Source: Legionella parisiensis | Lineage (GTDB): Bacteria > Pseudomonadota > Gammaproteobacteria > Legionellales > Legionellaceae | Assembly: GCF_001467945.1 (NCBI RefSeq) | Contig: NZ_LNYQ01000013.1 | Span: forward strand, 686,782 to 750,781 | Length of the DNA: 64,000 nt | Direction of reading: 5' to 3' | Part shown: positions 46,485 through 56,528 of the stretch, one piece after another | Layout of the letters: each line of letters begins with the position of its first letter | How positions within the stretch are numbered: the first letter of the stretch is position 1 | Translations under genes and position numbers: made by a program | Notes under the pieces: model-generated | Told to the model about the DNA's origin: nothing | What the model saw: only the letters and a program-made list of their open reading frames with translations | Databases searched by the model: none

Positions 46485-46855
46485 AAATACAAAATATATT
46501 ATATGGATTATTCCTGGTTAATTTATTAATAGCTGGATCCTGAGTGACCTTCATCTGTAGAAACTTAAGGCGGGGAGAAATAACTCATAGAGCTGATGAA
46601 ATGAACTTTTATATATTAGATAAAGGTTAGCAATCATGCGAATACCTTAAACAAAGTAACAGTCGACTTTGTAAGCGGATTTTTATTGATGGCAATCACC
46701 ATTTATTGAGTTTAGGCTCAGATAAAGAAATTATTTCTCCAGTAAAAATTTAAGGTTTTTTCAAAGTTGAAAATAAAGGACTCCAAAGTGAGAATAAATG
46801 TTTTGCGAAAAAGGTGCTAAAATATAATCAAATAGATAAATAATATGGCCATTTT
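46485..46855. other. Intergenic stretch before the ankyrin gene
   Basis: 371 bases with no supported ORF or clear hairpin. It probably holds the promoter of the ankyrin gene. Confidence 0.35.
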
Positions 46856-49132
46856 ATGGTTATTGGTCCTTATTTCACTGATTCAGGCTGGGTTCGATTT
46901 CGCCAACAAGGCAATCATATTGTAGCGGAAACAACAAAGTCTTCAGAAAATATATGGGAGACTAGCTCGAAACATGACTGGGTGGTTGAAGGTTCGGAAA
47001 CAAAAGAATCCTTTCGATTTCTTCTAAAAGAGGGTGAATTATTCCGCATTCATCATAATGAGAAAGAAGAGGACACTCCAAAAGCTTTTCGTGCGGTTAT
47101 TCATGAGCAACACATAGAATGGCAACCCATAGATTCATTATTACAAATTGAACAAAATGAAAAGAATGATTATCAGCAACTCAGTCCCAAAATGCGTCTA
47201 TTATTTTCCTTAGCTAAGGAGGGTAACGGCAGCGCTGTTTCTGAGCTAATTACCACGCTTACCCCTGCAGAAATCATTGAGACCGATGCCAAGGGTTTTT
47301 CCTTAGCTTATTGGTTAGTACGTAATGGATTGCAAAATCAAGCAGACCTCTTTTATCAGCAAATTAAATTCTTTCAAGAGCGATACCAATTAGGAAATAA
47401 AGAAAATTTCAGGCAACTTCATTGGGGGGTAATTTGTAACCAAGATACATCCCTTTTTAGCGATTATTCCGCTGATTTCTTTTTTGATGATGAGGATAAT
47501 TTATCCCCACTACAATTGGCGGTGAAATATGGCAATCAAAAATGGGTTGAATACCTCTTGAACAAGGAGGCAGAATGGAAAAACTCACTTGAGCTCGCTA
47601 TCGAATTTGGACACTTCGAAGTATTCAAATCTTTAATGAATCTAGTTTCAGATTTTCAAGAAAGAATAATCCTGCTTGCCGTGGAAAAAGGCCAAACCGA
47701 AATGGTCAAGTTAATTTTAGAGAGAAACTCAATTATCTTAAAAAAACCGGAGCAAATTAAATCCCTTTTTGAAAAAGCGGTGCTTAGTGGAAATGAACAG
47801 TTAATTGAATTATTCGGTAATCTATTATTACCTCTTGAATTCGAAAACGACTCTTTAGAGATCCTAAATATTCTCATAGCTCAACCTAATTACAATATAA
47901 ACGCAATTTTAGAAGATGGACTTACTCCAATGCAACTTGCCGTTAAAAGTGGTGCATACAACGCTGTAAAAAAAATGGCTAATCTTGGTGTTGATTTACA
48001 TCAAAAAGACAGTCGAGGTGATTCTCTCCTCCATCTAGCTGCGCGTAATGATAATGATAATAAATGGAATAAAAGCGTTAAGATTGTATATTTTTTGGTA
48101 AAGAAGGGATTGCATGTAGATGCTGCCAATCATAAAGGAGATACTCCATTGCACTTGGCTGCAAGTGTTAATCGTTCTAGGCATTTTTGGAAAAAATCAA
48201 TATTCTATTGTTTGCTTTTATGTGGAGGCAAACTTGACAGGAAAAATCTAGAAGAAGAAACACCAATTGATGTGCTAAGTGTAGATTACAGAAAAAAGGA
48301 GGTAACGGAGTTTATTACCGCATTTCGCTCATTTTTAGGACGGATTTTTAATGATAAAATGTCAATGGATTTGTTAATAGGTGGTCAAAATGCTGCAGTA
48401 AGAAAAATTTTTAATGAAAATCCAGAAATGCCGCGTGGGAAGGCAATTTTCACTATTTTACTCAGCGATAAGGTAGATTCTTCTTTACTTTCAAAACTTG
48501 CGATGAAAAAAGGCAAAGAAGAGGTCGTACTTTTTCTTAGAGCATTGCCCGCGCAAGAAGAGCTGGCTTATATAAACAGCATTCTCGATGAGCAAAATGA
48601 ACATGCATTAAAACGTTTCTTTTATGTGCAAAGGGGGTTGTTAAAGCCTTCTATTGAGAGAGGTCAATTATTTGCTCTTCAACAAAGGCAAAAGGAGTTA
48701 ACTACATCGCCTTCTGTGAGATTAGAAGATAGAGTTAAGCCTAAGCCTCTTCATAATAAGATAGATAAAGCTTATGTTAACGTTATGTCTATCGCAGCGC
48801 CAACACGAGCAGAGAACATAGAGAAAGTCTTACTCTTATTAGAGAGTGATCTGATGAAAAATCAAAAGGGAGCAATTCCAGATATCATTTGCGAAATAAG
48901 GGAAACAATAAGAGGAATCAATCCTAAAATAACTTCAAGTGTCATCTCCACCCTGAACGAAATTAGGGGAGTAATTGCCAGCATGGATGAAAAAGAACAG
49001 GAAAAGAATGATGTTGTAGTATCTGTTTTGGATGTTTTCGCGAATAAACAAAACAGCACTTTCCAAATAATTCTTCATAAACTAGAAGAAATTCCAGAAT
49101 TAAAAATGGATAAAAGAAATAATCTTCCCTAA
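46856..49132 (+). CDS. Ankyrin-repeat protein, Dot/Icm effector candidate
   Basis: 758 residues, soluble. An N-terminal domain (1-100) of unknown type is followed by irregular ankyrin repeats: about 208-265 (DEDNLSPLQLAVKYGNQKWV then SLELAIEFGHFEVFKSLMNL) and 350-440 (DGLTPMQLAVKSGAYNAV, RGDSLLHLAARNDNDN, KGDTPLHLAASVN). Residues 640-755 (NVMSIAAPTRAENIEKVLLL ... PELKMD) align with the C-terminal end of the LRR protein at 56529. I cannot name this module. The middle part 450-640 has no recognised domain. ATG 46856 without a clear ribosome site. Confidence 0.72.
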   Translation: MVIGPYFTDSGWVRFRQQGNHIVAETTKSSENIWETSSKHDWVVEGSETKESFRFLLKEGELFRIHHNEKEEDTPKAFRAVIHEQHIEWQPIDSLLQIEQNEKNDYQQLSPKMRLLFSLAKEGNGSAVSELITTLTPAEIIETDAKGFSLAYWLVRNGLQNQADLFYQQIKFFQERYQLGNKENFRQLHWGVICNQDTSLFSDYSADFFFDDEDNLSPLQLAVKYGNQKWVEYLLNKEAEWKNSLELAIEFGHFEVFKSLMNLVSDFQERIILLAVEKGQTEMVKLILERNSIILKKPEQIKSLFEKAVLSGNEQLIELFGNLLLPLEFENDSLEILNILIAQPNYNINAILEDGLTPMQLAVKSGAYNAVKKMANLGVDLHQKDSRGDSLLHLAARNDNDNKWNKSVKIVYFLVKKGLHVDAANHKGDTPLHLAASVNRSRHFWKKSIFYCLLLCGGKLDRKNLEEETPIDVLSVDYRKKEVTEFITAFRSFLGRIFNDKMSMDLLIGGQNAAVRKIFNENPEMPRGKAIFTILLSDKVDSSLLSKLAMKKGKEEVVLFLRALPAQEELAYINSILDEQNEHALKRFFYVQRGLLKPSIERGQLFALQQRQKELTTSPSVRLEDRVKPKPLHNKIDKAYVNVMSIAAPTRAENIEKVLLLLESDLMKNQKGAIPDIICEIRETIRGINPKITSSVISTLNEIRGVIASMDEKEQEKNDVVVSVLDVFANKQNSTFQIILHKLEEIPELKMDKRNNLP

Positions 49133-49375
49133 CATTATTCTTGTTAGGTCTGATTGTCGTGAAAACATAAAGTGGGAGAGGGGAGAGCCTTAATCGACAT
49201 ACCTCAAAAAACGCCAATGAGATAATACCTCTAACAGATATCAATCCATTTAGGAAGTTTTCATTTTGGAATAAATTAATTTCTAAAATCACCTATTCTC
49301 CGATTAGATTTATTTAAATACAATTTGCTAACAAATATTTATTGAATGTTTAATAGATGCGTTCGGAGCAGAACA

Positions 49376-50632
49376 ATGTTTTATAAAAAAGAGACTAACG
49401 CATTATCAACTAAAGTTGAATTTCAGGGTAAATGGATTCCCTTTCCAACATACTATAATCTTACCAATAAACGAGTGTTATATGTTTTTAATGATTATGA
49501 GCAAAAAAAATTAATACTCAAACTTTTTTTAGCTTCTAATCTGGAGACAGCAATTTGTGAAAAGGATTTCGATGACTGTTTTTATCACTTTACTTTATTA
49601 GGCATATTTCAAGAGGGATCTATCCTGGTCAGATTAAACCAACAACTCGTAAAAATTTCTTCTGAGGACTTAAGTATAATTTCTTCTCAAGAATGGCACT
49701 TTAGAGGAAATTTGATTGGATTTATTGATAACCATAATTTTTTTTGTATTGATTCCGTCGCACGTAGCCACCCCTATTTTTTATATATTTATAGATGGCA
49801 TGAAGATAAGTTTATTCCGATACATCACGAAGAACTGAAAACGCAACCAAAGAAAAATGCTGGTTTTTTTGATATGGGAGAAATAATCAAGGTAACCTCT
49901 TTGGGGCAAAATCGTTATTGCTGCCATATTCATAATTCGAATCCCTTTGAATTTAAATTAGTAATTCTTGAAATTAATCAAAAAATTAATGAGGTTAAAG
50001 AATTAAATCAAATTCAACCGGAAGCGCCAAATACTGAGGGAGAACCCTATTATTTAGGAGGAAAATATCTTGTCTTTCCTAATGGATACCTGCTTACGTA
50101 TTATCCACATCATGATGGGCTACAAATATGGGATCCAGTAGCTGGAACTTGTATGAAACAATGGAATTGGGGCGACCTCGAACTACCAGAGTGTTTTAAT
50201 GGTCGTAATGCGAACATTGAGGTTTTTCCAGATTCAATACACTTATTAATCTATGTAAACAATACCTTATTTTTATTTAACACCGATAATCTTGCAATGA
50301 AAATCATTAAAGGCACCGGTGAAGTAGCAAAATTTCTGAAACTTCATATATTGACAGGTGGTTACGGTATGGTTGCTTTAAGACAAGGTAATGAACTTAA
50401 AATTTTATCCTTTGATTTACCGGAAATAAAATATGAGCGAGATACTTTAATCGACAGCCAACGTTTTTTTAGACTGGCAGCTCATCGAGCAAATATCCCC
50501 AGAGAATTGGTTGATTTGATTATTTTACGAACGATCACTCCCGATGCGAAAAATTTATTGGCGACAAAATCATCTGATACAGCAGAAATCGAAAAAGAAC
50601 AGTCTGCGCTAACAGGAATTTACAAGTATTAG
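49376..50632 (+). CDS. Hypothetical propeller-like protein, effector candidate
   Basis: 418 residues of repeated strands with hydrophobic-aromatic ends, for example LLTYYPHHDGLQIWDPVAGT, SIHLLIYVNNTLFLFNTDNL and ELKILSFDLPEI, in the style of a beta-propeller (WD-like, no perfect WD repeats). A C-terminal helical part has IPRELVDLIILRTI, and the last residues (AEIEKEQSALTGIYKY) carry a mild acidic stretch. ATG 49376 is chosen because GGAG is upstream; 49346 adds ten residues. Follows the ankyrin gene by 240 bases. Confidence 0.55.
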   Translation: MFYKKETNALSTKVEFQGKWIPFPTYYNLTNKRVLYVFNDYEQKKLILKLFLASNLETAICEKDFDDCFYHFTLLGIFQEGSILVRLNQQLVKISSEDLSIISSQEWHFRGNLIGFIDNHNFFCIDSVARSHPYFLYIYRWHEDKFIPIHHEELKTQPKKNAGFFDMGEIIKVTSLGQNRYCCHIHNSNPFEFKLVILEINQKINEVKELNQIQPEAPNTEGEPYYLGGKYLVFPNGYLLTYYPHHDGLQIWDPVAGTCMKQWNWGDLELPECFNGRNANIEVFPDSIHLLIYVNNTLFLFNTDNLAMKIIKGTGEVAKFLKLHILTGGYGMVALRQGNELKILSFDLPEIKYERDTLIDSQRFFRLAAHRANIPRELVDLIILRTITPDAKNLLATKSSDTAEIEKEQSALTGIYKY

Positions 50633-50731
50633 AAAAAAGTTGAAGGGTTCGTCTTTCCTTTATCCTGGAGGGAAAGGGAAAGATCTGACCCTTGATGTGC
50701 TGCGAGTAACTTATTAGGAATTCACCGTAAT

Positions 50732-50977
50732 TTAATCGTTATCTTTTTTAGAAATCGCACCAGTTGTTGCATCGATTTTTATTTTAAATTTCTTACCTTG
50801 AGCATTTCGCCCCTTAACTTCCCATTGACCATGTTCGAGCTCAATTTCTCGAATATTGGTATATCCTGCTTTCTCAGCGACAGAAAGTGCTTGTTGAATG
50901 CTTACCTTTGGCTGGTCAGCAAAAGCAGCTGAACATACTAGAGCTAGTGATGATAAGACAATTTTTTTTATTTTCAT
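50732..50977 (-). CDS. Periplasmic PepSY-domain protein
   Basis: 81 residues with a signal peptide (LSSLALVCSAAFA). The rest is one PepSY domain: VSIQQALSVAEKAGYTNIRE, IELEHGQWEVKGRNAQGKKF and IKIDATTGAISKK. Such small PepSY proteins are periplasmic, and may inhibit proteases or bind metals; function is not established here. Confidence 0.85.
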   Translation of the reverse strand: MKIKKIVLSSLALVCSAAFADQPKVSIQQALSVAEKAGYTNIREIELEHGQWEVKGRNAQGKKFKIKIDATTGAISKKDND

Positions 50978-51160
50978 ATTGGATCACCTGGTAGTTTGAA
51001 TTTTTAAAAATTAACATTTTACTATCATGTTGTAAACAAAAGTTCAATTTTATCAGTCGCTTGCGGTACTTCATACCACGAACCTTGAAATTGAGAGGTT
51101 AAGGAGTGCAAACCGGGGCGAGGTCGTCTTGAATTTTGCATTTATGACTCACATAAAAGC

Positions 51161-51187
51161 AAGCGTAGCCGTGATTTCGCTACGCTT
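51161..51187 (-). terminator. Hairpin with AAGCGTAGC core
   Basis: AAGCGTAGC (51161-51169) pairs with GCTACGCTT (51179-51187), downstream of the minus-strand gene ending at 51210, followed on that strand by GCTTTTATG. It shares its core with the inverted repeat at 30817. Confidence 0.65.
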
Positions 51188-51209
51188 CTTTCCTCAAGGT
51201 TTCTTGCTA

Positions 51210-51494
51210 TTAATGCACTTCACCACCGTATTTATAACAAACAGCACCACGTGCAAGCTTACCTTGTTTATATAATTTACTAAGTTTTTTATTACATCTT
51301 TTTTTAGCCTCGGCACAGGCAGCTGATGCTTTTAAAGCCATACCTGATTTGGTAACCCCTGCATAAGTGCCATTCTGATACTGTGCCATATATGTGCATT
51401 TTTTAAATGTCTTAGCGCTGGCACTTTCTGCGAACAAAGTCAAAATTAAGGCGGAAGCTAACATGATATTTGAAATTCGTACTATGGTTTTCAT
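51210..51494 (-). CDS. Small secreted Cys-containing hypothetical protein
   Basis: 94 residues with a signal peptide (MLASALILTLFAESASA). The mature part has four Cys (KKCTYMAQY, ASAACAEAKKRCNKK, GAVCYKYG) and many Lys, so a small disulfide-bonded periplasmic or secreted protein is likely. No family recognised. Both flanks carry hairpins. Confidence 0.55.
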   Translation of the reverse strand: MKTIVRISNIMLASALILTLFAESASAKTFKKCTYMAQYQNGTYAGVTKSGMALKASAACAEAKKRCNKKLSKLYKQGKLARGAVCYKYGGEVH

Positions 51495-51730
51495 CCTTGA
51501 TCTCCAAAAATTGTACCCATCTATAGCGCGTTTATCGTGCTATATTTTGTAAATATAGCAGTTAATCATGCAGGTTGGATCATTCTGACCCGACTTGTTG
51601 TCCCCGAGCCAAATCCGCCTGATGGTAGTCAAACAATTTTTGATGAAGATCATGATGATTCCAAGATAAAACATAGCGTCAGAGGTTGTTGTGTACTCAG
51701 TGAATATTGCATCGAGAACTTATAATCGTC
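51495..51730. other. Intergenic stretch, no gene
   Basis: No supported ORF. A 62-residue plus-strand ORF in this stretch has no ribosome site or family support. Confidence 0.35.
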
Positions 51731-51785
51731 TTTTCAGCAAGCATAGCAACTTCCTTCTCTAGACAATTGTTATGTTTGCTGAAAA
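51731..51785 (-). terminator. Hairpin downstream of the aminotransferase gene
   Basis: TTTTCAGCAAGCATAGCAA (51731-51749) pairs with TTGTTATGTTTGCTGAAAA (51767-51785) with two mismatches. It begins 23 bases after the stop of the minus-strand gene at 51808. Confidence 0.6.
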
Positions 51786-51807
51786 TGCTATGAGTGTTAC
51801 CTAGGTC

Positions 51808-52977
51808 TTAGGTAAGACATGGCGCTAGTCCTTGCTTTATCTGTTTTAAACCTTGCGCCACTTTTTCTTTACTCAACGCATAACAAAAACGTAATACATG
51901 TTTTCCTTTATTCGGATTTAAATAAAAAGAGCGCCCAGGAACCACAGCAACTTTTGCTTGCTCAAGTAATATGCGTGTCATGGTGGCATCATCTTTAAAG
52001 CCCATGCGTGAAAAATCAGCCATAATATAATAAGCTCCCTGAGGAACTGTGACTTCAAAACCAATGTCGCGTAACTCTCGAACAGTATGATCACGTTTTT
52101 CTAAATATGTTTCACACATTGTTTGATAATAATTTTCTTCTAATTTGAATGCATCGATTGCCGCATGTTGTAAGGGTGTTGCAGGACACACATACAATAA
52201 ATCTTGAACCAAAGCCATTTTTGCAATGACATGTGCTGGACCACTGGCATAGCCTAAACGCCATCCCGTCATATTATAGGTTTTGGAACATCCTGAAATC
52301 GTGATAGTGCGATCTTTAAAATTTTTTAAACTAGCAAACGACACATGTTTGTAACCAGGATAAGTAATATACTCATAAATTTCATCAGTGATAACTACTA
52401 AATTATATTGTTCTGCAATTGCGCCAATCGCTAATAATTCATGCTCAGAAAAAACCTTGCCACAAGGATTACACGGCGTGCAAATGATAATAGCGCGGGT
52501 TTTAGGGGTAACTACTTTTTTAAGATCATCGATTTGAATGCTAAAATCATGTAAATTAATAGGTACCGCTTTAACATTAACTCGATAAAGCTCCAAAATA
52601 TTTTTGTGATAGCCATAGAATGGTTCAAACAAAATAACTTCATCTCCTGGATCAAATAAAGACATCGTCGCACAAATAAATGCACCAGTAGAACCGTGGG
52701 TCACCAGAATTTCTGTTTCGGCATGGACCGGGATTTTATTAAACGTTTGAATTTTATTGGCAATAGCAAGGCGCAAATTGAATATCCCTTCACAAGCAGA
52801 ATACACATTTTTTTCTTGTTCAATCGCGCGTACAGCAGCCTGCTTGATGACCTCAGGTGTAGGTAAATCACAAATGCCCTGACCTAAATTTATCCCCCCA
52901 ATTTTTTTACACTCTGTGCTCGCCGCACGAATACCAGATTGACACAAAGCTTCACTCACTTGACTTGTTTTCAGCAT
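51808..52977 (-). CDS. Class I/II PLP aminotransferase
   Basis: 389 residues. Fold type I features: NLGQGICDLPTP, THGSTGAFICATMSLFDPGD, ICTPCNPCGKVFSEHEL, ITDEIYEYITYPGYKH, the PLP lysine in SGCSKTYNMTGWRLGY, and the substrate-binding Arg in VLRFCYALS. It resembles kynurenine/glutamine transaminase and aspartate aminotransferase-like enzymes (PF00155). The amino acid substrate cannot be assigned; a minus-strand single gene. Confidence 0.87.
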   Translation of the reverse strand: MLKTSQVSEALCQSGIRAASTECKKIGGINLGQGICDLPTPEVIKQAAVRAIEQEKNVYSACEGIFNLRLAIANKIQTFNKIPVHAETEILVTHGSTGAFICATMSLFDPGDEVILFEPFYGYHKNILELYRVNVKAVPINLHDFSIQIDDLKKVVTPKTRAIIICTPCNPCGKVFSEHELLAIGAIAEQYNLVVITDEIYEYITYPGYKHVSFASLKNFKDRTITISGCSKTYNMTGWRLGYASGPAHVIAKMALVQDLLYVCPATPLQHAAIDAFKLEENYYQTMCETYLEKRDHTVRELRDIGFEVTVPQGAYYIMADFSRMGFKDDATMTRILLEQAKVAVVPGRSFYLNPNKGKHVLRFCYALSKEKVAQGLKQIKQGLAPCLT

Positions 52978-53034
52978 GATATTAGTTCCTCTGATTTTTT
53001 GTCCTGTATATAAGAAAAAATCCTCGCCTTATTA

Positions 53035-53413
53035 CTACCTTGTTAAATTAGTTTTTGTGACAAGATATAATCCATTATGGGGAAAAATCCTGTAGTGAGA
53101 TGTGGTTTCAATAGTAATTGCGCCTATTTTTTCATAAAACCCAAGCACTTCATGAATATTATCTGAATATAAATCGAAATGAACTCCAATTTTCCTCTTA
53201 TTAATTTCCTTTACTTTATTCTAAGGTTGTTTGCCATAAGGGTGACCTATAAAGGTATTTAATATCTATAGATAATAAATCCAATTCAGTAATGGGTCTT
53301 TTGGAGGAGGGAGCCCGCATTCCAATGACTCCTAAGGTTGTATCATGATACTTGGCAATTAGTAAAATATTATTTTCAATATGGTAAGCATTAAGTCTCA
53401 AATTTGAACGAAT
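53035..53413 (-). pseudogene. GNAT N-acetyltransferase, frameshifted
   Basis: 53401-53216 reads IENNILLIAKYHDTTLGVIG ... SIDIKYLYRSPLWQTTLE. One T too many near 53217 shifts the frame; removing it continues as KVKEINKRKIGVHFDLYSDN then EVLGFYEKIGAITIETTSHY, ending at TAG 53035-53037. GNAT motif A and the C-terminal FYEKIGA motif are then in order. The N-terminal part is also short, since a stop lies just upstream. Probably decayed or sequencing error. Confidence 0.65.
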
Positions 53414-53462
53414 TCAATTATCTATTGTTCTTTATTGGGATGTAAGTGCCATTTTGAGCGAA

Positions 53463-54183
53463 TGATAAAATTTATTATTTCAGCTAACTCTGACATATCT
53501 GCGCTTTTCAAGTATATAAAGCATGTAACCGAGGAGCGCTCACGTGTTCGCTTAGAGGAAGCCAGAGAGTCGATGGGAGGTAAGTCCCAGGTGTTTTATA
53601 TGGGGTTAGGTCTTGAGTTTTGCTTTGCTACTCATTGGCTATATTGGTCGGAAGGATTTAAACTGCCATTCTTTAGGTGCAAACAAAGCGTTACTCGAAT
53701 TTAAAGGCTTTGTTGATGTAGGAGAAGTTGCTGGTAAAACAGATGAGGAGCTGTCGCCTTGGTCTATCGAAGAGAATAAAATGTTCCAGCAGCAAGATTT
53801 GTGTGTTTTAAAAGGCGAAACAGTATCAGCAGTACATCTCGACTCAGAAACTTGTGAAGTGTATTTATTTGAAAATGTCCTTTAACAGACCCAAACAATA
53901 AACGCGACGGGATTAATTTATTATTGCCGTCCTTGCTATAAGAATGAAGTTTTTAGAATGCTAAGACAGTATGATGATACATTGCATTTAAGCCCTCATC
54001 ATTACACACTGAGTAACACTGAAAATAAATATGAATTAACAAACCGTGAATGTGTTTTCTTGTTAATAAGGGGTAAATCGGCAAAAGAAATAGGGGCTTT
54101 GCTTTCTCTATCAAAACGAACAATAGAGCCTTACATAGAAAATATTAAAAATAAAATGGATTGCAAGAATAAATACTGGTAAA
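53463..54183 (+). pseudogene. PAS-LuxR-type regulator, decayed
   Basis: The segment 53613-53885 (IGRKDLNCHSLGANKALLEF then VDVGEVAGKTDEELSPWSIE) is PAS-like, and 53958-54182 (YELTNRECVFLLIRGKSAKE then IGALLSLSKRTIEPYIENIK) is a LuxR helix-turn-helix. The two lie in different frames with stops between, and the N-terminal part (53463-53610) is in a third frame. This is a known PAS-HTH regulator layout in Legionella, here inactivated by several changes. Confidence 0.6.
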
Positions 54184-54360
54184 AGCAGTTTTAAATGGCT
54201 ATCACAATCACATTTCCTGCACGATTAAATCAAGCTGCTCTTATAAAGTTATTTTAAGAATTATTGCTGCTGATTTTCTACCGTATAAATACGGTGATTG
54301 AGACAAGTCTGAATACTATATTATTTTACAAAATTACCAAATTATTTAAAGGAAATCCGC

Positions 54361-55341
54361 ATGCGCCAGATATTGACTACAATTTTTATTTTTTTGTTGC
54401 CTCATGCATATTGCGCACCGGTCTTCGAAATTATTCCTCTTGGAGTCTATGGCGGTTTGAAGGATGGAAATTTATCAGCTTATTTATTAAAGACTATTGA
54501 GAGCGAAAATTATACGGTTCTTGATGGGGGTACTTTGGTGCATGGGCTTGAAGTTGCAGTCAATAGACAATCCGTACGTAAAAATAATGTTGAAGATTTG
54601 CTGCAAAAACATATTCCGACTTACCTCATTTCTCACGCACATCTTGATCATCTTATGGGGTTGGTGATGGCGCAACCCGAATTGCGAGAACAACAAACAA
54701 TTATGGCGCGCGAAGAAACAATGCAGGCGTTGCAGAAAAATATTTTTAATTGGTCTGTTTGGGGAAATTTTGGGGATAGGGGAGAAATTCCGCACTTGAA
54801 TTATCAACATTATCAAACGATACCTTTACTGCAGTGGGTTGAGATTCCTAACACGGGTCTGCATGTAAAAGCTTTCCCCTTGAGTCATGGCGGGATGGCA
54901 TCAAGCGCTTTTCTAATACGTTATAAAACGGAATATATCTTATATTTTGGTGATACAGGTGCTGATAGCATTGAAAAATCGACAGACCTGAAGAATATCT
55001 GGCAAGAAATCGCACCACTCATAAGAAATAAGCAGCTTCATGCCATCATGCTCGAATGCTCATTTTTAAATTCACAGCCAGATGACAAATTATTTGGTCA
55101 TTTAAAACCAAGCTTATTTATGGTTGAGTTGCGCCAATTGGCATCGATTGTTAATCCTCTGGATTTAAGAAACTCACTACGAGGATTCCCGGTTGTTGTT
55201 ACCCACATCAAACCCAGATTGGTTGACCTTGCGAGCTCTAAGGAAGATTCAAGAAGACAGGTTATAAACGAATTGTCCCAGGAAAATGATATTGGCATAG
55301 AGTTAATTAAACCTGAGCAAGGTATCATGTTAAGTTTATAA
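54361..55341 (+). CDS. Secreted class II 3',5'-cyclic-nucleotide phosphodiesterase
   Basis: 326 residues with a signal peptide (ILTTIFIFLLPHAYC). The metal site is plain: SHAHLDHLMG (His92-x-His94-x-Asp96-His97), PLSHGG, and YFGDTGAD. This fits PDEase_II (PF02112, CpdP/PDE1 type), which hydrolyses cAMP or cGMP to the 5'-nucleotide; the fold is metallo-beta-lactamase-like. Signal peptide puts it in the periplasm or outside. It is followed by a terminator at 55363. Confidence 0.88.
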   Translation: MRQILTTIFIFLLPHAYCAPVFEIIPLGVYGGLKDGNLSAYLLKTIESENYTVLDGGTLVHGLEVAVNRQSVRKNNVEDLLQKHIPTYLISHAHLDHLMGLVMAQPELREQQTIMAREETMQALQKNIFNWSVWGNFGDRGEIPHLNYQHYQTIPLLQWVEIPNTGLHVKAFPLSHGGMASSAFLIRYKTEYILYFGDTGADSIEKSTDLKNIWQEIAPLIRNKQLHAIMLECSFLNSQPDDKLFGHLKPSLFMVELRQLASIVNPLDLRNSLRGFPVVVTHIKPRLVDLASSKEDSRRQVINELSQENDIGIELIKPEQGIMLSL

Positions 55342-55362
55342 CAGACAATTTCACTAAATCGT

Positions 55363-55393
55363 AGCCTTGATCACGTGTGGTGCAATCAAGGCT
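55363..55393 (+). terminator. Rho-independent terminator
   Basis: AGCCTTGAT (55363-55371) pairs with ATCAAGGCT (55385-55393) around a 13-base loop and is followed by TTCATT. It lies 22 bases after the stop of the phosphodiesterase gene. Confidence 0.7.
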
Positions 55394-55561
55394 TTCATTC
55401 TCCGAAGTAAAACTGTCAATTCTATTGAGACTCCTGCTTACCCTATGTTTATCTATCCGGCTATTCTCAGAGATTTAGATTAAATGAATATAGCCACCTT
55501 TTTTAGACGGGTATTAGGTAAGTGTTCACGATTGGTCGAAAAAATGGACTAAACTGTTATT

Positions 55562-56509
55562 ATGAAGAAAGCAACGGTGTTTTCATTTGGGTTTTCTATT
55601 TTATTTATTTTGCCGTTTAAAACGGCAGCAGACACTCTTTATTCAGATCAGACCGTAAAACTACAAATTTATCTGGATAAAAACAATTTTAGTCCTGGAA
55701 AAATAGATGGAGTTGATGGACAGTTTACTCGCTTTGTTTTTTCTTTATTAGATAAATTATCTAAAGAGGAAAAGGCAAACCTAAAATATCCTATGAGCAC
55801 AATTAATCCCCTTTATATCGAATATAAAATTAAAGAATCAGATAATAAATTTATTGGGAAAGTGCCTAAAACACCCAGGGAGCAATCCCAAAAAAAATTT
55901 ATCCCCTATGCGAGTTTTGGAGAGTTTGTAGCAGAGCGCTTTCATAGTGACATCCATTTATTAAAAACAATTAATCCAGGAAAAAATATAAATACTTTAA
56001 AAGCTGGCGATATACTAAAAGTTCCTAATGTTGAACCTTTTATTATTGAAGAAATTAAACCAAAAACGCTTGCAAAGCCAAAACCAGAATTCACAAAACG
56101 TGTGATAAAAATACATACTAAACAACGTATTTTAAGAGTTTATGAGAATGAAGATCTTTTGGCAGTATTTCCCATAACGCCAGGTTCTACCGGGCTTCCC
56201 GCACCAAAAGGTGTATGGAAAATTGTAAAAATTACCTTTTTACCCTGGTTTCGATATGACGAAAAAATGCTAAATATGGGAAAAAGAGGCAAGTATTTTT
56301 TTAATATTCCCCCGGGACCCAATAATGAAGTAGGAGTGATTTGGATAAGTTTGAATAAATCAGGCATAGGTATTCATGGCACAGATAGTCCCCAAACAAT
56401 TGGACGTTCAACAAGTCATGGGTGTATTCGTTTGACGAATTGGGATGTATTAAAATTAAGCAAGTTAATAAGCCCCGGTGTTGAAGTCAAAATCGATGTG
56501 AATGAGTAA
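55562..56509 (+). CDS. L,D-transpeptidase (LysM + YkuD)
   Basis: 315 residues with an N-terminal signal (VFSFGFSILFILPFKTAA), a peptidoglycan-binding-like N-terminus (VKLQIYLDKNNFSPGKIDGV), a LysM (ASFGEFVAERFHSDIHLLKT then INTLKAGDILKVP) and a YkuD domain ending IGIHGTDSPQTIGRSTSHGC then IRLTNWDVLKLSKLI. His in IHGT and Cys in SHGCIR are the catalytic pair. It would cross-link peptidoglycan (3-3) or attach lipoprotein in the periplasm. Confidence 0.92.
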   Translation: MKKATVFSFGFSILFILPFKTAADTLYSDQTVKLQIYLDKNNFSPGKIDGVDGQFTRFVFSLLDKLSKEEKANLKYPMSTINPLYIEYKIKESDNKFIGKVPKTPREQSQKKFIPYASFGEFVAERFHSDIHLLKTINPGKNINTLKAGDILKVPNVEPFIIEEIKPKTLAKPKPEFTKRVIKIHTKQRILRVYENEDLLAVFPITPGSTGLPAPKGVWKIVKITFLPWFRYDEKMLNMGKRGKYFFNIPPGPNNEVGVIWISLNKSGIGIHGTDSPQTIGRSTSHGCIRLTNWDVLKLSKLISPGVEVKIDVNE

Positions 56510-56528
56510 GCACGCGTAAGACAGGACT

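Noticed and set aside
51537..51725. 62-residue plus-strand ORF
   Set aside because: No ribosome site or motif, and it lies between hairpins.
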